64,000 nt of DNA, taken from Solibacillus sp. FSL H8-0523. Lineage in GTDB: Bacteria; Bacillota; Bacilli; Bacillales_A; Planococcaceae. Numbering within the stretch: the first letter of the stretch is position 1; the number at the start of each line of letters is the position of its first letter. Below are positions 1 to 8,789 of the stretch, one piece after another. A model generated the notes under the pieces. That model was not told the origin of the DNA. It ran no database searches and saw nothing but the letters and a program-made list of their open reading frames with translations. The stretch spans positions 2,790,001 through 2,854,000 of the forward strand of contig NZ_CP150291.1 of assembly GCF_038051985.1 (NCBI RefSeq). The letters are read 5' to 3'. Both the position numbers and the translations under genes were made by a program.

Positions 1-634
1 CAAGTAACAACTGTTCGCGTTCCACTGTCATCGCCTGTTCAACTAATTTCTTCGTTTCCTTTAAGGTCTTTTGTGGGCTCACATTAATCGTTGCATGTCC
101 GATGCCTTCTTTTGTTGCAAACGTGACGATGTTTTTATTAAAGCGCGCGATATGCTCGGTTAATGCTTGATCGCCACTGACAAAGGCGACTGGTACTTGA
201 TGAAGCGCCGCAGCATATGCGTTAATTATAAATTCACTTGCATATTCACCATTAATTTTGATATCTGCCATTAAGCTTAATGTGTGCGCAAGTGGATTTT
301 TTTCGCTGCCCCCTTCACTGTGGTAGCCTATGAAAATTGCGCGGTCAAAGCTTTCATCAAGCCCGGCAACCATACACATCGGCTCCTGTGTCCACCCTCG
401 AATAATTTTCACGTTTTCTGGTAGTTGTTCTATTAATATGTTTCGCGCGGAATCATGCGCATCTTTCAACAAAATTTCTGTAGCCCCACCAAGAGTGGCA
501 CCTTCAATTGCAGCGAGCACTTCCTTTGTCATTTGTTGTTGGAATTGGTCATAATCCGGGGTGTTTAGCTCCGTTTCACTCCAAACGGTTGTCCCTGTAA
601 TGCCTTCGATATCTGCGCTAATATATACTTTCAT
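1..634 (-). CDS. dppA: DppA-like D-aminopeptidase (M55 family), 3' part cut by window edge
   Basis: The start MKVYISADIEG is preceded by a ribosome binding site, and the frame stays open to base 1, so about 211 N-terminal residues are visible. M55 peptidases are zinc enzymes that release N-terminal D-amino acids from peptides. The expected ligands are in place: Asp8 and Glu10 in SADIEG, His60 in KDAHDSA, His105 in GYHSEGG and Glu134 after INGEYAS. This matches the spacing known for B. subtilis DppA, shifted by one residue after His60. The next gene in the same direction is a second peptidase family able to act on D-residues, which suggests a shared catabolic role. In B. subtilis dppA leads a dipeptide permease operon, whose counterpart would lie beyond base 1. 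Confidence 0.9.
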   Translation of the reverse strand, partial: MKVYISADIEGITGTTVWSETELNTPDYDQFQQQMTKEVLAAIEGATLGGATEILLKDAHDSARNILIEQLPENVKIIRGWTQEPMCMVAGLDESFDRAIFIGYHSEGGSEKNPLAHTLSLMADIKINGEYASEFIINAYAAALHQVPVAFVSGDQALTEHIARFNKNIVTFATKEGIGHATINVSPQKTLKETKKLVEQAMTVEREQLLL

Positions 635-978
635 AATCGATACTCCTTTAGCTCATGCTGCTCTATTTTTATTGGTTCTATTCTAATAGTTCACTATATT
701 CAAGTAGTACTGGTTGTTCACCTGCCAAAGCTCATATTTGATTCGGCATAATTATTTTTCTAGAATTACTTTACACTTAAAATTATGTGACTTTATATAA
801 CATTATAATTAATAAAATATTTGGAGTTTTCAGTCTTTTTTATATAAATTACCACATTTATTTCGAATATGGAAGTTTTTTCTCGAAAATTTATTGGTAT
901 ATTGAGAAATAAGTATTTTATTCGATATTAAATAGTTCCAGTGTCAAGTTAAGTGACACTAATGATTTATAAATACCT
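635..978. other. AT-rich intergenic region upstream of dppA
   Basis: This 344-bp gap has no convincing ORF. It is very AT-rich, contains the region expected to carry the dppA promoter, and near its right end holds a 7-bp inverted repeat at 940-960 (annotated separately). I could not pick a single clear promoter. Confidence 0.6.
940..960. repeat. Short perfect inverted repeat AGTGTCA-N7-TGACACT
   Basis: Seven-base arms flank a seven-base spacer, 18 bp after the stop codon of the P1 peptidase and on the promoter side of dppA. There is no U-tract in either direction, so it is a poor intrinsic terminator. It could be a protein-binding operator or a weak transcript-end hairpin. Confidence 0.4.
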
Positions 979-2019
979 TTAATGGAATGGATAATTTATC
1001 ACACAATGCCCATTTCTTCCTATTGTTGTTTGTGCCTGGGCTAATGAATTTAAAATAGCCTCCTCTGTCGCCTCCGCCGCTGCGGTAAATAATTCATTCA
1101 TGATGGGGTGATCTTCTCGTAATTGTGTGCGTGTTTCAATGAACGTATCGCTATGATGATTCATTTTATGAGCGGTTGTAAAGCCAATGACAATATCGCC
1201 GCTGCCATTTGAAAAATGACTTCCTGTACGACCTAACCCAATCCCACAACGTTTAATGATACGCTTTAATTGGCGACTACTAAGCGGGGCATCTGTTGCG
1301 CACACAATCATAATCGAGCCATCTGTCGGTGCAATTATAGAATTTTCGGCATTCGTCTTAACCTCATAGCGTTCCTTCATAAATTCTTGAGTCGTTCCAA
1401 AGTTAGTTAAAACAAGGCAGCCAAGTGTATACCGTGCGCCTTTTACTTCAACGATTCTCGATGCACTACCAATCCCGCCTTTATAGCCAAAGCAAATCAT
1501 GCCTTTCCCGGCTCCTACTGCACCTTCCTCTACGAGATCCGATGTTGCTTTTTCAATGGCCTCTACAGCATGTTCAGGCTTGACTGGACAATGACGAATC
1601 GAATTTAAATGACTGTCATTGCACTCCCCAACGACAATGTTTACAGTTCCAGTTAACAAGCCTATTTCTTCGTTTTGGGCTAATAAATAATCTAGTGTGC
1701 CTTGTGTAACAGCTGGAACACCAAATGTATTCGTTAACATAATTGGCGATTCTAATACGCCTAGCTCATCAATTTGAACAAGCCCTGTCGTTTTCCCAAA
1801 GCCGTTTAATACATAGCTTGCAGCGGTTAATTTTTCACGAAATACGTTGCCCGCGTGCGGTAAAATTGCTGTCACCCCAGTACAGGCCATGTCTCCCTTA
1901 TCATTTATTGGATAATCTAATGTCACATGCCCTACTTTGACATCTGCAACATCAGTAATGCAATTTTTGGCACCTGTAGGTAATTTACCAATTCGAATGC
2001 CGTATTGTTGAATTTTCAT
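979..2019 (-). CDS. P1 family peptidase (DmpA/BapA-like aminopeptidase)
   Basis: This 346-residue protein belongs to the P1 (DmpA) family: N-terminal-nucleophile enzymes that cut themselves before a serine and then remove N-terminal residues, including D-amino acids in DmpA. The visible cleavage site is Gly234-Ser235 in PTDGSIMIV. The conserved GECND segment lies near residue 131 and GRTGSHFSNGSGD in the C-terminal third. An upstream ATG gives a longer frame, but the MKIQQYGIRIG start at 2019 has a GGAGGG site and leaves an N-terminus typical of the family. With dppA beyond it, it forms a possible D-peptide utilisation pair. Confidence 0.88.
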   Translation of the reverse strand: MKIQQYGIRIGKLPTGAKNCITDVADVKVGHVTLDYPINDKGDMACTGVTAILPHAGNVFREKLTAASYVLNGFGKTTGLVQIDELGVLESPIMLTNTFGVPAVTQGTLDYLLAQNEEIGLLTGTVNIVVGECNDSHLNSIRHCPVKPEHAVEAIEKATSDLVEEGAVGAGKGMICFGYKGGIGSASRIVEVKGARYTLGCLVLTNFGTTQEFMKERYEVKTNAENSIIAPTDGSIMIVCATDAPLSSRQLKRIIKRCGIGLGRTGSHFSNGSGDIVIGFTTAHKMNHHSDTFIETRTQLREDHPIMNELFTAAAEATEEAILNSLAQAQTTIGRNGHCVINYPFH

Positions 2020-2176
2020 CGTTCGCCCTCCAAAATGTAAATGAATTCCACCTCTATCGTAATAAATAATGAAGCTTTTGAATAGCAATAAAAAAGGAAT
2101 TTGTCTCAAATCTATCAGACAAATCCCCTCAAGTATCGTGAAATGGTGTGTTTTCTAGTATTAACATCATCATAAA

Positions 2177-2305
2177 TTAAATTTCTAAAATTCCTCTCGA
2201 CCAACGATCTACAAAACTTTCGAACGTAATACCGTATTTATTGTACACCTCATGATAAACGAAATAAATGCCCAGTTTATCTAATAATTCATCATTAATC
2301 TTCAT
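2177..2305 (-). CDS. Small conserved-looking protein of unknown function, 42 aa
   Basis: The frame beginning MKINDELLDKLG has a good ribosome binding site (GGGAGTTGG) and normal codon use. An upstream in-frame start would add 18 residues but lacks a site. The product is small, soluble and mixed in charge, with a YNKYGITFESFVDRW centre. I do not recognise a domain. It is separated from the peptidase gene by about 157 bp and probably has its own promoter. Confidence 0.55.
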   Translation of the reverse strand: MKINDELLDKLGIYFVYHEVYNKYGITFESFVDRWSRGILEI

Positions 2306-2548
2306 TGTACCAACTCCCTTGACTGATTTTAACGATGATGTTTTTTCCCATTTCAACACGATACAGTAATACTTAATTCATACCCCACAATTTAATTTAT
2401 TATTCACTTTATGAAGTCAATGATAAATTTTCATTATTTTCTTCTATTTTGTTTCGTTACAAATTTTTCACATTATGCCCAGAAATATGTCACTCTAAAC
2501 GCCGGCATTTTAGTATGATGGAAATATGGATAATTAGGGAGGATTGAA

Positions 2549-3034
2549 ATGAGAAAGTTAATTCCACTACTAGTTGTAGTTATTTTATGTACAGGGTGCG
2601 GCGATACGATGAGCGATATCAAGGAGGCTGCTGCTGGTATTAATTCAAAAGCAAATGAGGCTGCTTCTGCCATTTCTATTGATGTTCATTCAATTCGGGC
2701 AACTGAACTGACATTCGACAACGAGCAACATACAATTAACGACTTATTTAAAGCTATTTTACGTGATGTGCAATGGCAATATGACGAAGTTAATGAACAA
2801 TTAAAAATCTCTGGCACTTGGAAGGATAATGGACTATTTAGTGAGCAGCTATCCCCAGAACATCTAAGTGCCGATTTAGTCGAAAACGGGAAAGTTACAA
2901 TCGTACTTTCATTTAGCAATGGGGGATTACATCTCGATCGTACACAAGCCCATATGAAATTACATACAGACGTTATCGTTGATGCGCAAGGAGAACCATT
3001 ATTCCAGCATTTTTATGAAGTTTTCAAACAATAA
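2549..3034 (+). CDS. Putative lipoprotein of unknown function, 161 aa
   Basis: The N-terminus is a lipoprotein signal: MRK, a hydrophobic stretch and the lipobox LCTGC, with Cys17 as the predicted lipidated residue. The mature part starts with an Ala/Asn-rich helix and has no domain I recognise; the C-terminal half is predicted mainly beta. It would be anchored on the outer face of the cytoplasmic membrane. The start is supported by GGGAGG 7 bases upstream, and a terminator follows about 55 bp after the stop, so the gene looks monocistronic. Confidence 0.72.
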   Translation: MRKLIPLLVVVILCTGCGDTMSDIKEAAAGINSKANEAASAISIDVHSIRATELTFDNEQHTINDLFKAILRDVQWQYDEVNEQLKISGTWKDNGLFSEQLSPEHLSADLVENGKVTIVLSFSNGGLHLDRTQAHMKLHTDVIVDAQGEPLFQHFYEVFKQ

Positions 3035-3090
3035 AGTGTTTCCCCCATATTTTAGGGAGGTCATACAATAACGATAAGTAAATTAGCTTA

Positions 3091-3121
3091 AAAGCGCCCT
3101 AATTTTTGGGTGCTTTTTTTA
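3091..3121 (+). terminator. Terminator after the lipoprotein gene
   Basis: A stem formed by AAAGCGCCC and GGGTGCTTT (one G-U pair) around a short AT loop is followed by a run of T. Confidence 0.8.
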
Positions 3122-3330
3122 TTTGAAACAATCGATTGTATTGTTTCCATCTCGCATTCTTATTAAAATACATACATTTCAACTATCAAAATTTAAAACC
3201 TATCATTTATAAGGGTTATTTTACCTAGTAAAAGTGAATTTTTTTCATCTTTAAATTTCCACTCTTTATATTTATAGGAATTTTGGTATACTTTAAATAT
3301 TCTTACAATTATTTAAAGGGGGAAATCTAT

Positions 3331-5502
3331 ATGCACCTAAATCAATTACCACCCCTATCAAAAGACCGATTATTTAATTGGCTAAAAACCTTAAGTAACC
3401 AGCTTTCGAAAGGAACTCTGATTATTGATGTCCATGCGAGTGAATTAACGATTTTACACGCAAACAACCGTATTCTACAATTAACACAATATGAAGAGGA
3501 ACAGTTAATTGGACAAGGATTTTCAATTCTTAACGGGATACGTACGCATTACGATACCGCATTCGATTTAGCCGCTTGTATAAAATCTGGTGAGTCTCGC
3601 AAGTTGACGATCTTACACTACACACAGCAATCATCTGCCTTTTGGAATAGCATTATGGTTCATCCAATCCGTGACGACGAGCAAGCTCTTCAATATGTGT
3701 TATTGACTTGTGAAGATACAACGGATGAAGAACTAAATAAAATGGTGTATAAACTCGAGCATGAAGTTTATGCGGCGATTGACCACGAGGATAATTTGCA
3801 GTCGATTTTATCGTTAATCGCTAGAAAAATCGAGAAATTTTACATCCATAATAGTTACTGCGCGATCCATATATATGATGAAAATTATGATATTAAATAC
3901 CTTGGCACACATACTTTGCCACTTGATTTCATAGATAAACTAGATTTACTCGCAGTGACGCCAACGATGAATTATAGCCCATTAGCGATTTATATTAAAA
4001 GTTTCACAAACCAAGAAGTGACGTCTTACCTAGCGAATAACTATCACTTCAATCAGTTAACTGGCTCTTGGACAAAGCCTATTTTAACGTCGCAAAACAA
4101 GGTAATTGGTATCTTAACATTGTTTTTACAGGACTCAATCGAACTTAAACAAAGTGACATCAATTATTTAAATCGTTTAGCCTTACTAATTCAATTGGCC
4201 ATTAAATATGCAGAGCAAAAAATTGAGTTAAGTCGCTTAGCTTATTACGATGTCGATACAAATTTACCGAATTTACAGCACTTTAAAGTAGAACTTACTA
4301 AATGGCTCGAAAAAGGTGAAATGGGATATGTTGCGATTATGCACCCAACTGAATTCAACAAAATCGTGGACTTATATGGACGTCAAGCAGGCGCTGATTT
4401 ACTTGGTCAAATGGCGGAACGTATGCGGAAATATTTACCGCATGGAGATGAATTAATTTCACGTTTTTCAAATTCTCTTATAATGGCAATAAAGGCCAAT
4501 CTCGGGACATTCCATACACATCACAAACATGTAGAACCTCTCACGTTAGTGCCTTTCGATATCGACGGAGAAGAAAACTATATTACGCTTAAAATAGGCT
4601 ATTCAACATTTTCCCCGGATTTGACGGTAGAACAGTGTATTCATCAAACAGATATTGCATTAACGAATGCTCGTAAATTGAACGGGACCAGTTTTGCTAA
4701 GTATGAAGAAAATAGCATAAATCAATTGACGAAAGAAATGGATATTTTCAATCAGCTCACTTTTGGCATTCAGAATGATGAATTTGAGGTATATTTACAG
4801 CCAAAAATCAATTTCGAAACAATTCAAGTAGAAGGCTTTGAAGGGTTATCTCGTTGGAATTCAAGCAAACTAGGTTTCGTTTCGCCAATCAACTACATTC
4901 CAATTGCCGAACAATCTGGCAGAATTAAAGATATTGATTTATTGAATTTATACAAAATTTTACAATGGCTTCAGGGGCGTCTGGATGGAGGCAAAAAGAT
5001 TGTGCCTGTTTCCTTAAATATTTCGCCCGATCATTTTTACGAACCTAAATTTTTAGATAATATTATTCGTATTTTCAACCAATTTCATGTGCCAGCCAAG
5101 TACATTAAGCTCGAAGTCACAGAAAGCATTGAGCTTGTTGATTTTACAAAGGCAAAATCGATTTTAGAAAAATTAAATGAAATTGGTATTGAAAGCTCGA
5201 TTGACGATTTTGGCGTTGGCTTCTCTTCATTAAGCTACTTACCTAAGCTTCCGTTTTCGGAAATTAAAATTGACCGTAGCTTTGTAAACTCAATGGATGA
5301 ACCTGGGATGTACGCCATTGTTCAAACGATTATTCAATTAGCCCATAATATCGATATGCGCCCGATTGCAGAAGGCGTTGAAACAAAAGAACAGCTTGCT
5401 ATGCTTCAAAAACTCGGCTGCCCTGCTGGCCAAGGTTATTACTTCTATAAACCGATGACCATTGAGGACGCCGAAAAATTATTAGATCAATCCAACAGCT
5501 AA
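3331..5502 (+). CDS. PAS-GAF-(degenerate GGDEF)-EAL protein, probable c-di-GMP phosphodiesterase
   Basis: The order is a PAS-type sensor (about 25-130), a GAF-like region (150-295), a GGDEF-fold domain (300-450) and an EAL domain (470-720), with no membrane segment. The GGDEF signature is replaced by RFSNSL, so cyclase activity is unlikely, although this fold can still bind GTP. The EAL domain reads EGL instead of EAL in GFEGLSRW but keeps the family's metal and substrate residues: Asn in SLNIS, Glu in EVTES, the DDFG aspartates, Lys in IKIDRSF, Glu in AEGVET and Gln in GQGYY. It is therefore probably an active c-di-GMP hydrolase. The start at 3331 has GGGGGAAA upstream; a longer frame from 3283 lacks one. 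A promoter-like TATACT lies at 3287-3292. The gene at 30711 is a paralogue with the same layout. Confidence 0.9.
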   Translation: MHLNQLPPLSKDRLFNWLKTLSNQLSKGTLIIDVHASELTILHANNRILQLTQYEEEQLIGQGFSILNGIRTHYDTAFDLAACIKSGESRKLTILHYTQQSSAFWNSIMVHPIRDDEQALQYVLLTCEDTTDEELNKMVYKLEHEVYAAIDHEDNLQSILSLIARKIEKFYIHNSYCAIHIYDENYDIKYLGTHTLPLDFIDKLDLLAVTPTMNYSPLAIYIKSFTNQEVTSYLANNYHFNQLTGSWTKPILTSQNKVIGILTLFLQDSIELKQSDINYLNRLALLIQLAIKYAEQKIELSRLAYYDVDTNLPNLQHFKVELTKWLEKGEMGYVAIMHPTEFNKIVDLYGRQAGADLLGQMAERMRKYLPHGDELISRFSNSLIMAIKANLGTFHTHHKHVEPLTLVPFDIDGEENYITLKIGYSTFSPDLTVEQCIHQTDIALTNARKLNGTSFAKYEENSINQLTKEMDIFNQLTFGIQNDEFEVYLQPKINFETIQVEGFEGLSRWNSSKLGFVSPINYIPIAEQSGRIKDIDLLNLYKILQWLQGRLDGGKKIVPVSLNISPDHFYEPKFLDNIIRIFNQFHVPAKYIKLEVTESIELVDFTKAKSILEKLNEIGIESSIDDFGVGFSSLSYLPKLPFSEIKIDRSFVNSMDEPGMYAIVQTIIQLAHNIDMRPIAEGVETKEQLAMLQKLGCPAGQGYYFYKPMTIEDAEKLLDQSNS

Positions 5503-5524
5503 CAACGCGTTAGCTGTTTTTTAT
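5494..5524 (+). terminator. Terminator overlapping the stop codon of the EAL gene
   Basis: A perfect 10-bp stem, AACAGCTAAC with GTTAGCTGTT, is followed by TTTTTATTT. The left arm includes the TAA stop. Confidence 0.88.
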
Positions 5525-5589
5525 TTCAATTAAAGAAGGACTTTTTACGATTTTCACGAAAATTAACTAATAACGCTTTTTTATTGTCG

Positions 5590-5609
5590 TTTGAACGTTC
5601 GTTTACTAA
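5590..5609. promoter_or_regulatory. Palindromic operator candidate upstream of the flavoprotein gene
   Basis: The 8-bp palindrome GAACGTTC (5593-5600) sits in a larger TTTGAACGTTCGTTTA context about 65 bp before the flavoprotein start. Palindromes of this kind are common targets of TetR-type repressors, but no regulator gene lies next to it. The assignment is speculative. Confidence 0.25.
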
Positions 5610-5665
5610 TGAGCGATTTTAAGAGAATAAACGCTACTACCTATTTTTAGATTGGGGGATTTTTA

Positions 5666-7354
5666 ATGAATTGGAATTTAGAATATGATGTTGTGGTAAT
5701 TGGGGCAGGAGCTTCTGGTTTTTCTGCAGCAATCACCGCTAAAAACGAAGGGTTAAACACATTATTAATTGAAAAACAGCCCTATTTCGGCGGGGCTTCA
5801 GCACTTTCAGGTGGCGGTGTATGGATTCCGAATAATCGCTATTTAAATGCAGCAGGTGTCGGCGATTCGTTCGAAGAAGCAAAAACCTATTTAGATGCAA
5901 CTGTCGGAGATGCTGTTTCCGATGATATTAAAGAAGCCTATTTAAATCGTGGGATTGAAATGCTCGATTATCTACACGAATTAAGTCCACATATGCGCTT
6001 TTCTTATGCAAAAAATTACTCAGACTACTACCCTACCCACCCAGGTGGCAAAGGAACGGGTCGTTCAATTGAGCCGTTATTATTTGATTTAAATGAGCTT
6101 GGTGATTGGAAGGATAAACTTCTCCCACCAACCATTGATACAAAGGGCTTTGTCATGACTGGACAAGATTTTGTAAAGGTCAATATGATTGCGCGTACTA
6201 CAGCGGGTAAAGTACGTTCGCTTCGCTTAGGTTGGCGCTTAATGCAACATCTCGTGATGAAAAAGAATCTTTCAGCACTTGGACAAGCACTCGTTGGACG
6301 CATGGCACTTACTTATAAAGAATTAGAAGGCGAAATCTTTTTGTCCACGGCATTTGTTGATTTCGTTTATGAGGACGACAAAATCATTGGAATTGAAGCA
6401 TTAAAAGAAGGCGAAACCATTTTCATTAAAGCCGCACATGGTGTGATTTTTGCTTCAGGTGGTTTCTCACGTAATCAAGAGTACCGAGAGCGCTTTTTAC
6501 CAGCACCACAGCAAATTGACTGGACGAGCTCACCAGTAGGACAAACAGGCGATCTTATCGGGCCATTTGAAAAACTTGATGCCAAATTTGGCTTAATGGA
6601 CAAAGTTTGGGGAGCGCCTTCGATTATTGACCATACTGGAAGACCATTCTTCTTAGTGGCGGACCGTGGGATTCCTAATATGATCATTGTCGACCAAGAC
6701 GGACAACGCTACATCAATGAACCAACGCCGTATCATGAGTTTGTGGATAAAATGTATGAGCATAATGAGGCTACAGGTGGCAAAGCAATTACATCATGGA
6801 TTATTTTAGATGGTCGCGCGAAGAGCCGTTACTTATTTGCTGGATTATTCCCGATGCAGGATTTCCCGAAAGACTATTACGAGCACGACATCGTGTATAA
6901 AGCGGATAACATTGCTGACTTAGAGCAGAAGCTGAACATTCCATTTGGCAATTTACAAAAAACGGTGGAACGCTTTAACGGCTTTGCACGTACTGGAGTT
7001 GATTTAGATTTCCATCGTGGTGAAACGCCACACGACAAATATTACGGGGACCCAACATTAAAAAATCCGAACTTACTTGAAATTAACAGTGCACCCTTCT
7101 ATGCACTAAAGGTATATCCTGGTGATATCGGAACAAAGGGTGGCGTGGTGATTGACCGTGATGGTCGTGTATTACGCACTGATGGCTCTCCGATTGACGG
7201 CGTATATGCATGTGGTAACTGCTCGGCTTCAGTGATGGGTGCATCTTATCCTGGCCCTGGTGCAACACTTGGCCCAGGTATGACATTCGGCTATTTAGCA
7301 GCGCTAGATTGCAAAGTTAACAAAGCATTAGCCAATTCTAAAATGACAGTTTAA
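5666..7354 (+). CDS. FAD-dependent oxidoreductase, KstD/fumarate-reductase superfamily
   Basis: This 562-residue flavoprotein starts with a dinucleotide-binding motif VVVIGAGASGFSAA (about 10-23), followed by a FAD contact segment GGASALSGGGVWIPNN. The C-terminal ASYPGPGATLGPGMTFGY block resembles the active-site region of 3-ketosteroid delta1-dehydrogenases, including its catalytic tyrosine (about Tyr528 here). The superfamily dehydrogenates steroids and related enone substrates or reduces fumarate-like acids; the substrate here cannot be read from sequence. No signal peptide or c-type heme motif is present, so it should be cytoplasmic. The start is supported by GGGGGA. It stands alone between terminators. 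Confidence 0.85.
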   Translation: MNWNLEYDVVVIGAGASGFSAAITAKNEGLNTLLIEKQPYFGGASALSGGGVWIPNNRYLNAAGVGDSFEEAKTYLDATVGDAVSDDIKEAYLNRGIEMLDYLHELSPHMRFSYAKNYSDYYPTHPGGKGTGRSIEPLLFDLNELGDWKDKLLPPTIDTKGFVMTGQDFVKVNMIARTTAGKVRSLRLGWRLMQHLVMKKNLSALGQALVGRMALTYKELEGEIFLSTAFVDFVYEDDKIIGIEALKEGETIFIKAAHGVIFASGGFSRNQEYRERFLPAPQQIDWTSSPVGQTGDLIGPFEKLDAKFGLMDKVWGAPSIIDHTGRPFFLVADRGIPNMIIVDQDGQRYINEPTPYHEFVDKMYEHNEATGGKAITSWIILDGRAKSRYLFAGLFPMQDFPKDYYEHDIVYKADNIADLEQKLNIPFGNLQKTVERFNGFARTGVDLDFHRGETPHDKYYGDPTLKNPNLLEINSAPFYALKVYPGDIGTKGGVVIDRDGRVLRTDGSPIDGVYACGNCSASVMGASYPGPGATLGPGMTFGYLAALDCKVNKALANSKMTV

Positions 7355-7355
7355 C

Positions 7356-7391
7356 AAAAAGGAGGCGTCCGGTAATTAATTACCAGACGCC
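7356..7391. terminator. Shared hairpin between convergent flavoprotein and esterase genes
   Basis: A long palindrome pairs GGCGTC with GACGCC and continues through GGTAATTAATTACC with one mismatch. An A5 tract on its left gives a U-tract for the minus-strand gene; the plus side has no strong T run, so it may work better for the minus strand. Confidence 0.75.
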
Positions 7392-7399
7392 CCTGCTGT

Positions 7400-8050
7400 T
7401 TAGTTTAATGTTGTTGGTAAATCTGCTGCTATAAAGGCAATTAAATCTTGTAGGTTTTCAGGACTTACCCCGTGCCCTACCGGATAGGTTTTGAACGTTA
7501 CCTTTGTACCGTAATCATTGAAGAAGCGCACCGCATGCTCTGCCCATTCTAACGGATAATCATAATCATACTCACCATGTGAGATGAAAATCTTCGTACC
7601 ATCCATTGTTTTCTTGCTATATTCAAGTGCTGCAAACTCTGGTAAATAACCGCTAAGCGCAGCTGTACCACGAATTTTGTTGCCCATGACCATCGCAAGA
7701 GATTGTGCCATTGCCGCTCCTTGGTTGAAACCAACTACATAAAGTTGTGTTTCGTCTAAGTCAAACTCCTTTACTGCCTCGGCAATAAAGATTTCTACAC
7801 CTTTTAGTACCTTATCAAAGATACGGCGCTCTGGCTTCCCTTCTTCTTCAGCAAATGTATAGAATGCGTAGCCAGGACGATGTTTAATCGGTCCTTGTAA
7901 GCTGAAGATATGGCATTGTGATGAAAACGAATCCACTAATTGTAGTAAATCCTTTTCGTCACTACCTAAACCATGTAATAGGAAAATTGCCGGTTGCTTT
8001 TCCCCTTGTACAGCGGGTGCTTTGTGTAAGTAAGTAAATGGTGTATTCAT
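7400..8050 (-). CDS. Alpha/beta hydrolase of the carboxylesterase/phospholipase type with Asn in place of the nucleophile Ser
   Basis: This 216-residue protein has the compact esterase fold of the YvaK/carboxylesterase-2 type: an oxyanion segment HGLGSDEKDL (26-35), an acid region HGEYDYDYPL (158-167) and a histidine in VGHGVSPENL (His193). The nucleophile elbow, normally GFSQG, reads GFNQG with Asn109; the DNA codon is AAC, so this is not a translation slip. Without serine, normal esterase chemistry is not expected. The protein may be a pseudoenzyme, a binding protein, or a sequence or assembly oddity. It lies 16 bp downstream of the unknown gene at 8067, so the two are probably co-transcribed. 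Confidence 0.82.
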   Translation of the reverse strand: MNTPFTYLHKAPAVQGEKQPAIFLLHGLGSDEKDLLQLVDSFSSQCHIFSLQGPIKHRPGYAFYTFAEEEGKPERRIFDKVLKGVEIFIAEAVKEFDLDETQLYVVGFNQGAAMAQSLAMVMGNKIRGTAALSGYLPEFAALEYSKKTMDGTKIFISHGEYDYDYPLEWAEHAVRFFNDYGTKVTFKTYPVGHGVSPENLQDLIAFIAADLPTTLN

Positions 8051-8066
8051 AATTAAGAACTCCTTT

Positions 8067-8630
8067 TTAAGAAAGCGTTAGCTTGTTGACGATTTGGTCG
8101 CAGTGATACGCGATATAACCATCTACTATTTTTAACGTTTCTTCAATATTTCCTTTTGTTAAAATTTCTGCATTTTTTTTCGTCACTAATGTGATGAAGT
8201 CTACGCGTAAGCCGTGCCCAACCGATGCGTAGGCGTAATCGTAAATCACGTCTTCATCTGTTACTTGTAACTCCTCGTAACGTTTATGGAAATCTGCTGT
8301 GTAAGCGTCCATATTTTCAGCGACATTGTTTCGAACACGCATTTGCTGCGCCATTAATTCCTGCTCTAGAAAGCTCATCTTCGGCACTTGTCCCTTGCCG
8401 TATGTATCACGAACAATCGTTTCCCATGCCATTTGATTTTCAACGAAGTACGCCATATTTAACATTAAACGATCATAAAACTCAACAGTTGACGTGGCAG
8501 ATTCTCTTTTTTGATTGACATTGTCTTGAAGAATTTGCTGAAACTTATTTACATCTACATCTTTTGTTAATAAAAAAAGTACTTTTTCGATAAATGTTGT
8601 TATGTCTTTTTGTAATTGTTTTGTTGTCAT
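8067..8630 (-). CDS. Unknown soluble protein, 187 aa
   Basis: I do not recognise this protein. It is predicted to be almost entirely helical, rich in Gln and Asp, with no signal peptide, membrane segment or cysteine pair motif. A central VTDEDVIYDYAYASVGHGLR segment looks conserved in style. The ATG has a GGAAG site. It lies 16 bp upstream of the esterase-fold gene lacking its catalytic serine, which suggests a common transcript and perhaps a common role. Confidence 0.65.
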   Translation of the reverse strand: MTTKQLQKDITTFIEKVLFLLTKDVDVNKFQQILQDNVNQKRESATSTVEFYDRLMLNMAYFVENQMAWETIVRDTYGKGQVPKMSFLEQELMAQQMRVRNNVAENMDAYTADFHKRYEELQVTDEDVIYDYAYASVGHGLRVDFITLVTKKNAEILTKGNIEETLKIVDGYIAYHCDQIVNKLTLS

Positions 8631-8740
8631 AAACCGTCCACTTCCTTGTTAAATTTGCTTTCTATACCACTGTCTATCGTACCATTCCTTCGTTCATAAC
8701 GCACGTATTTTGGAATAGCTGATAACGTTTAGTGAAATCA

Positions 8741-8770
8741 AAAATGCCACCCGCATACGTAGCGGGTGGC
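8741..8770 (-). terminator. Terminator of tkt
   Basis: GCCACCCGC pairs perfectly with GCGGGTGGC around a six-base loop, and the minus strand continues into TTTTTGAT. Confidence 0.92.
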
Positions 8771-8789
8771 AACAATAAATTAAGTTAAA

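Noticed and set aside
330-554. Plus-strand frame inside dppA
   Set aside because: Antisense to a gene with all catalytic residues; no ribosome binding site.
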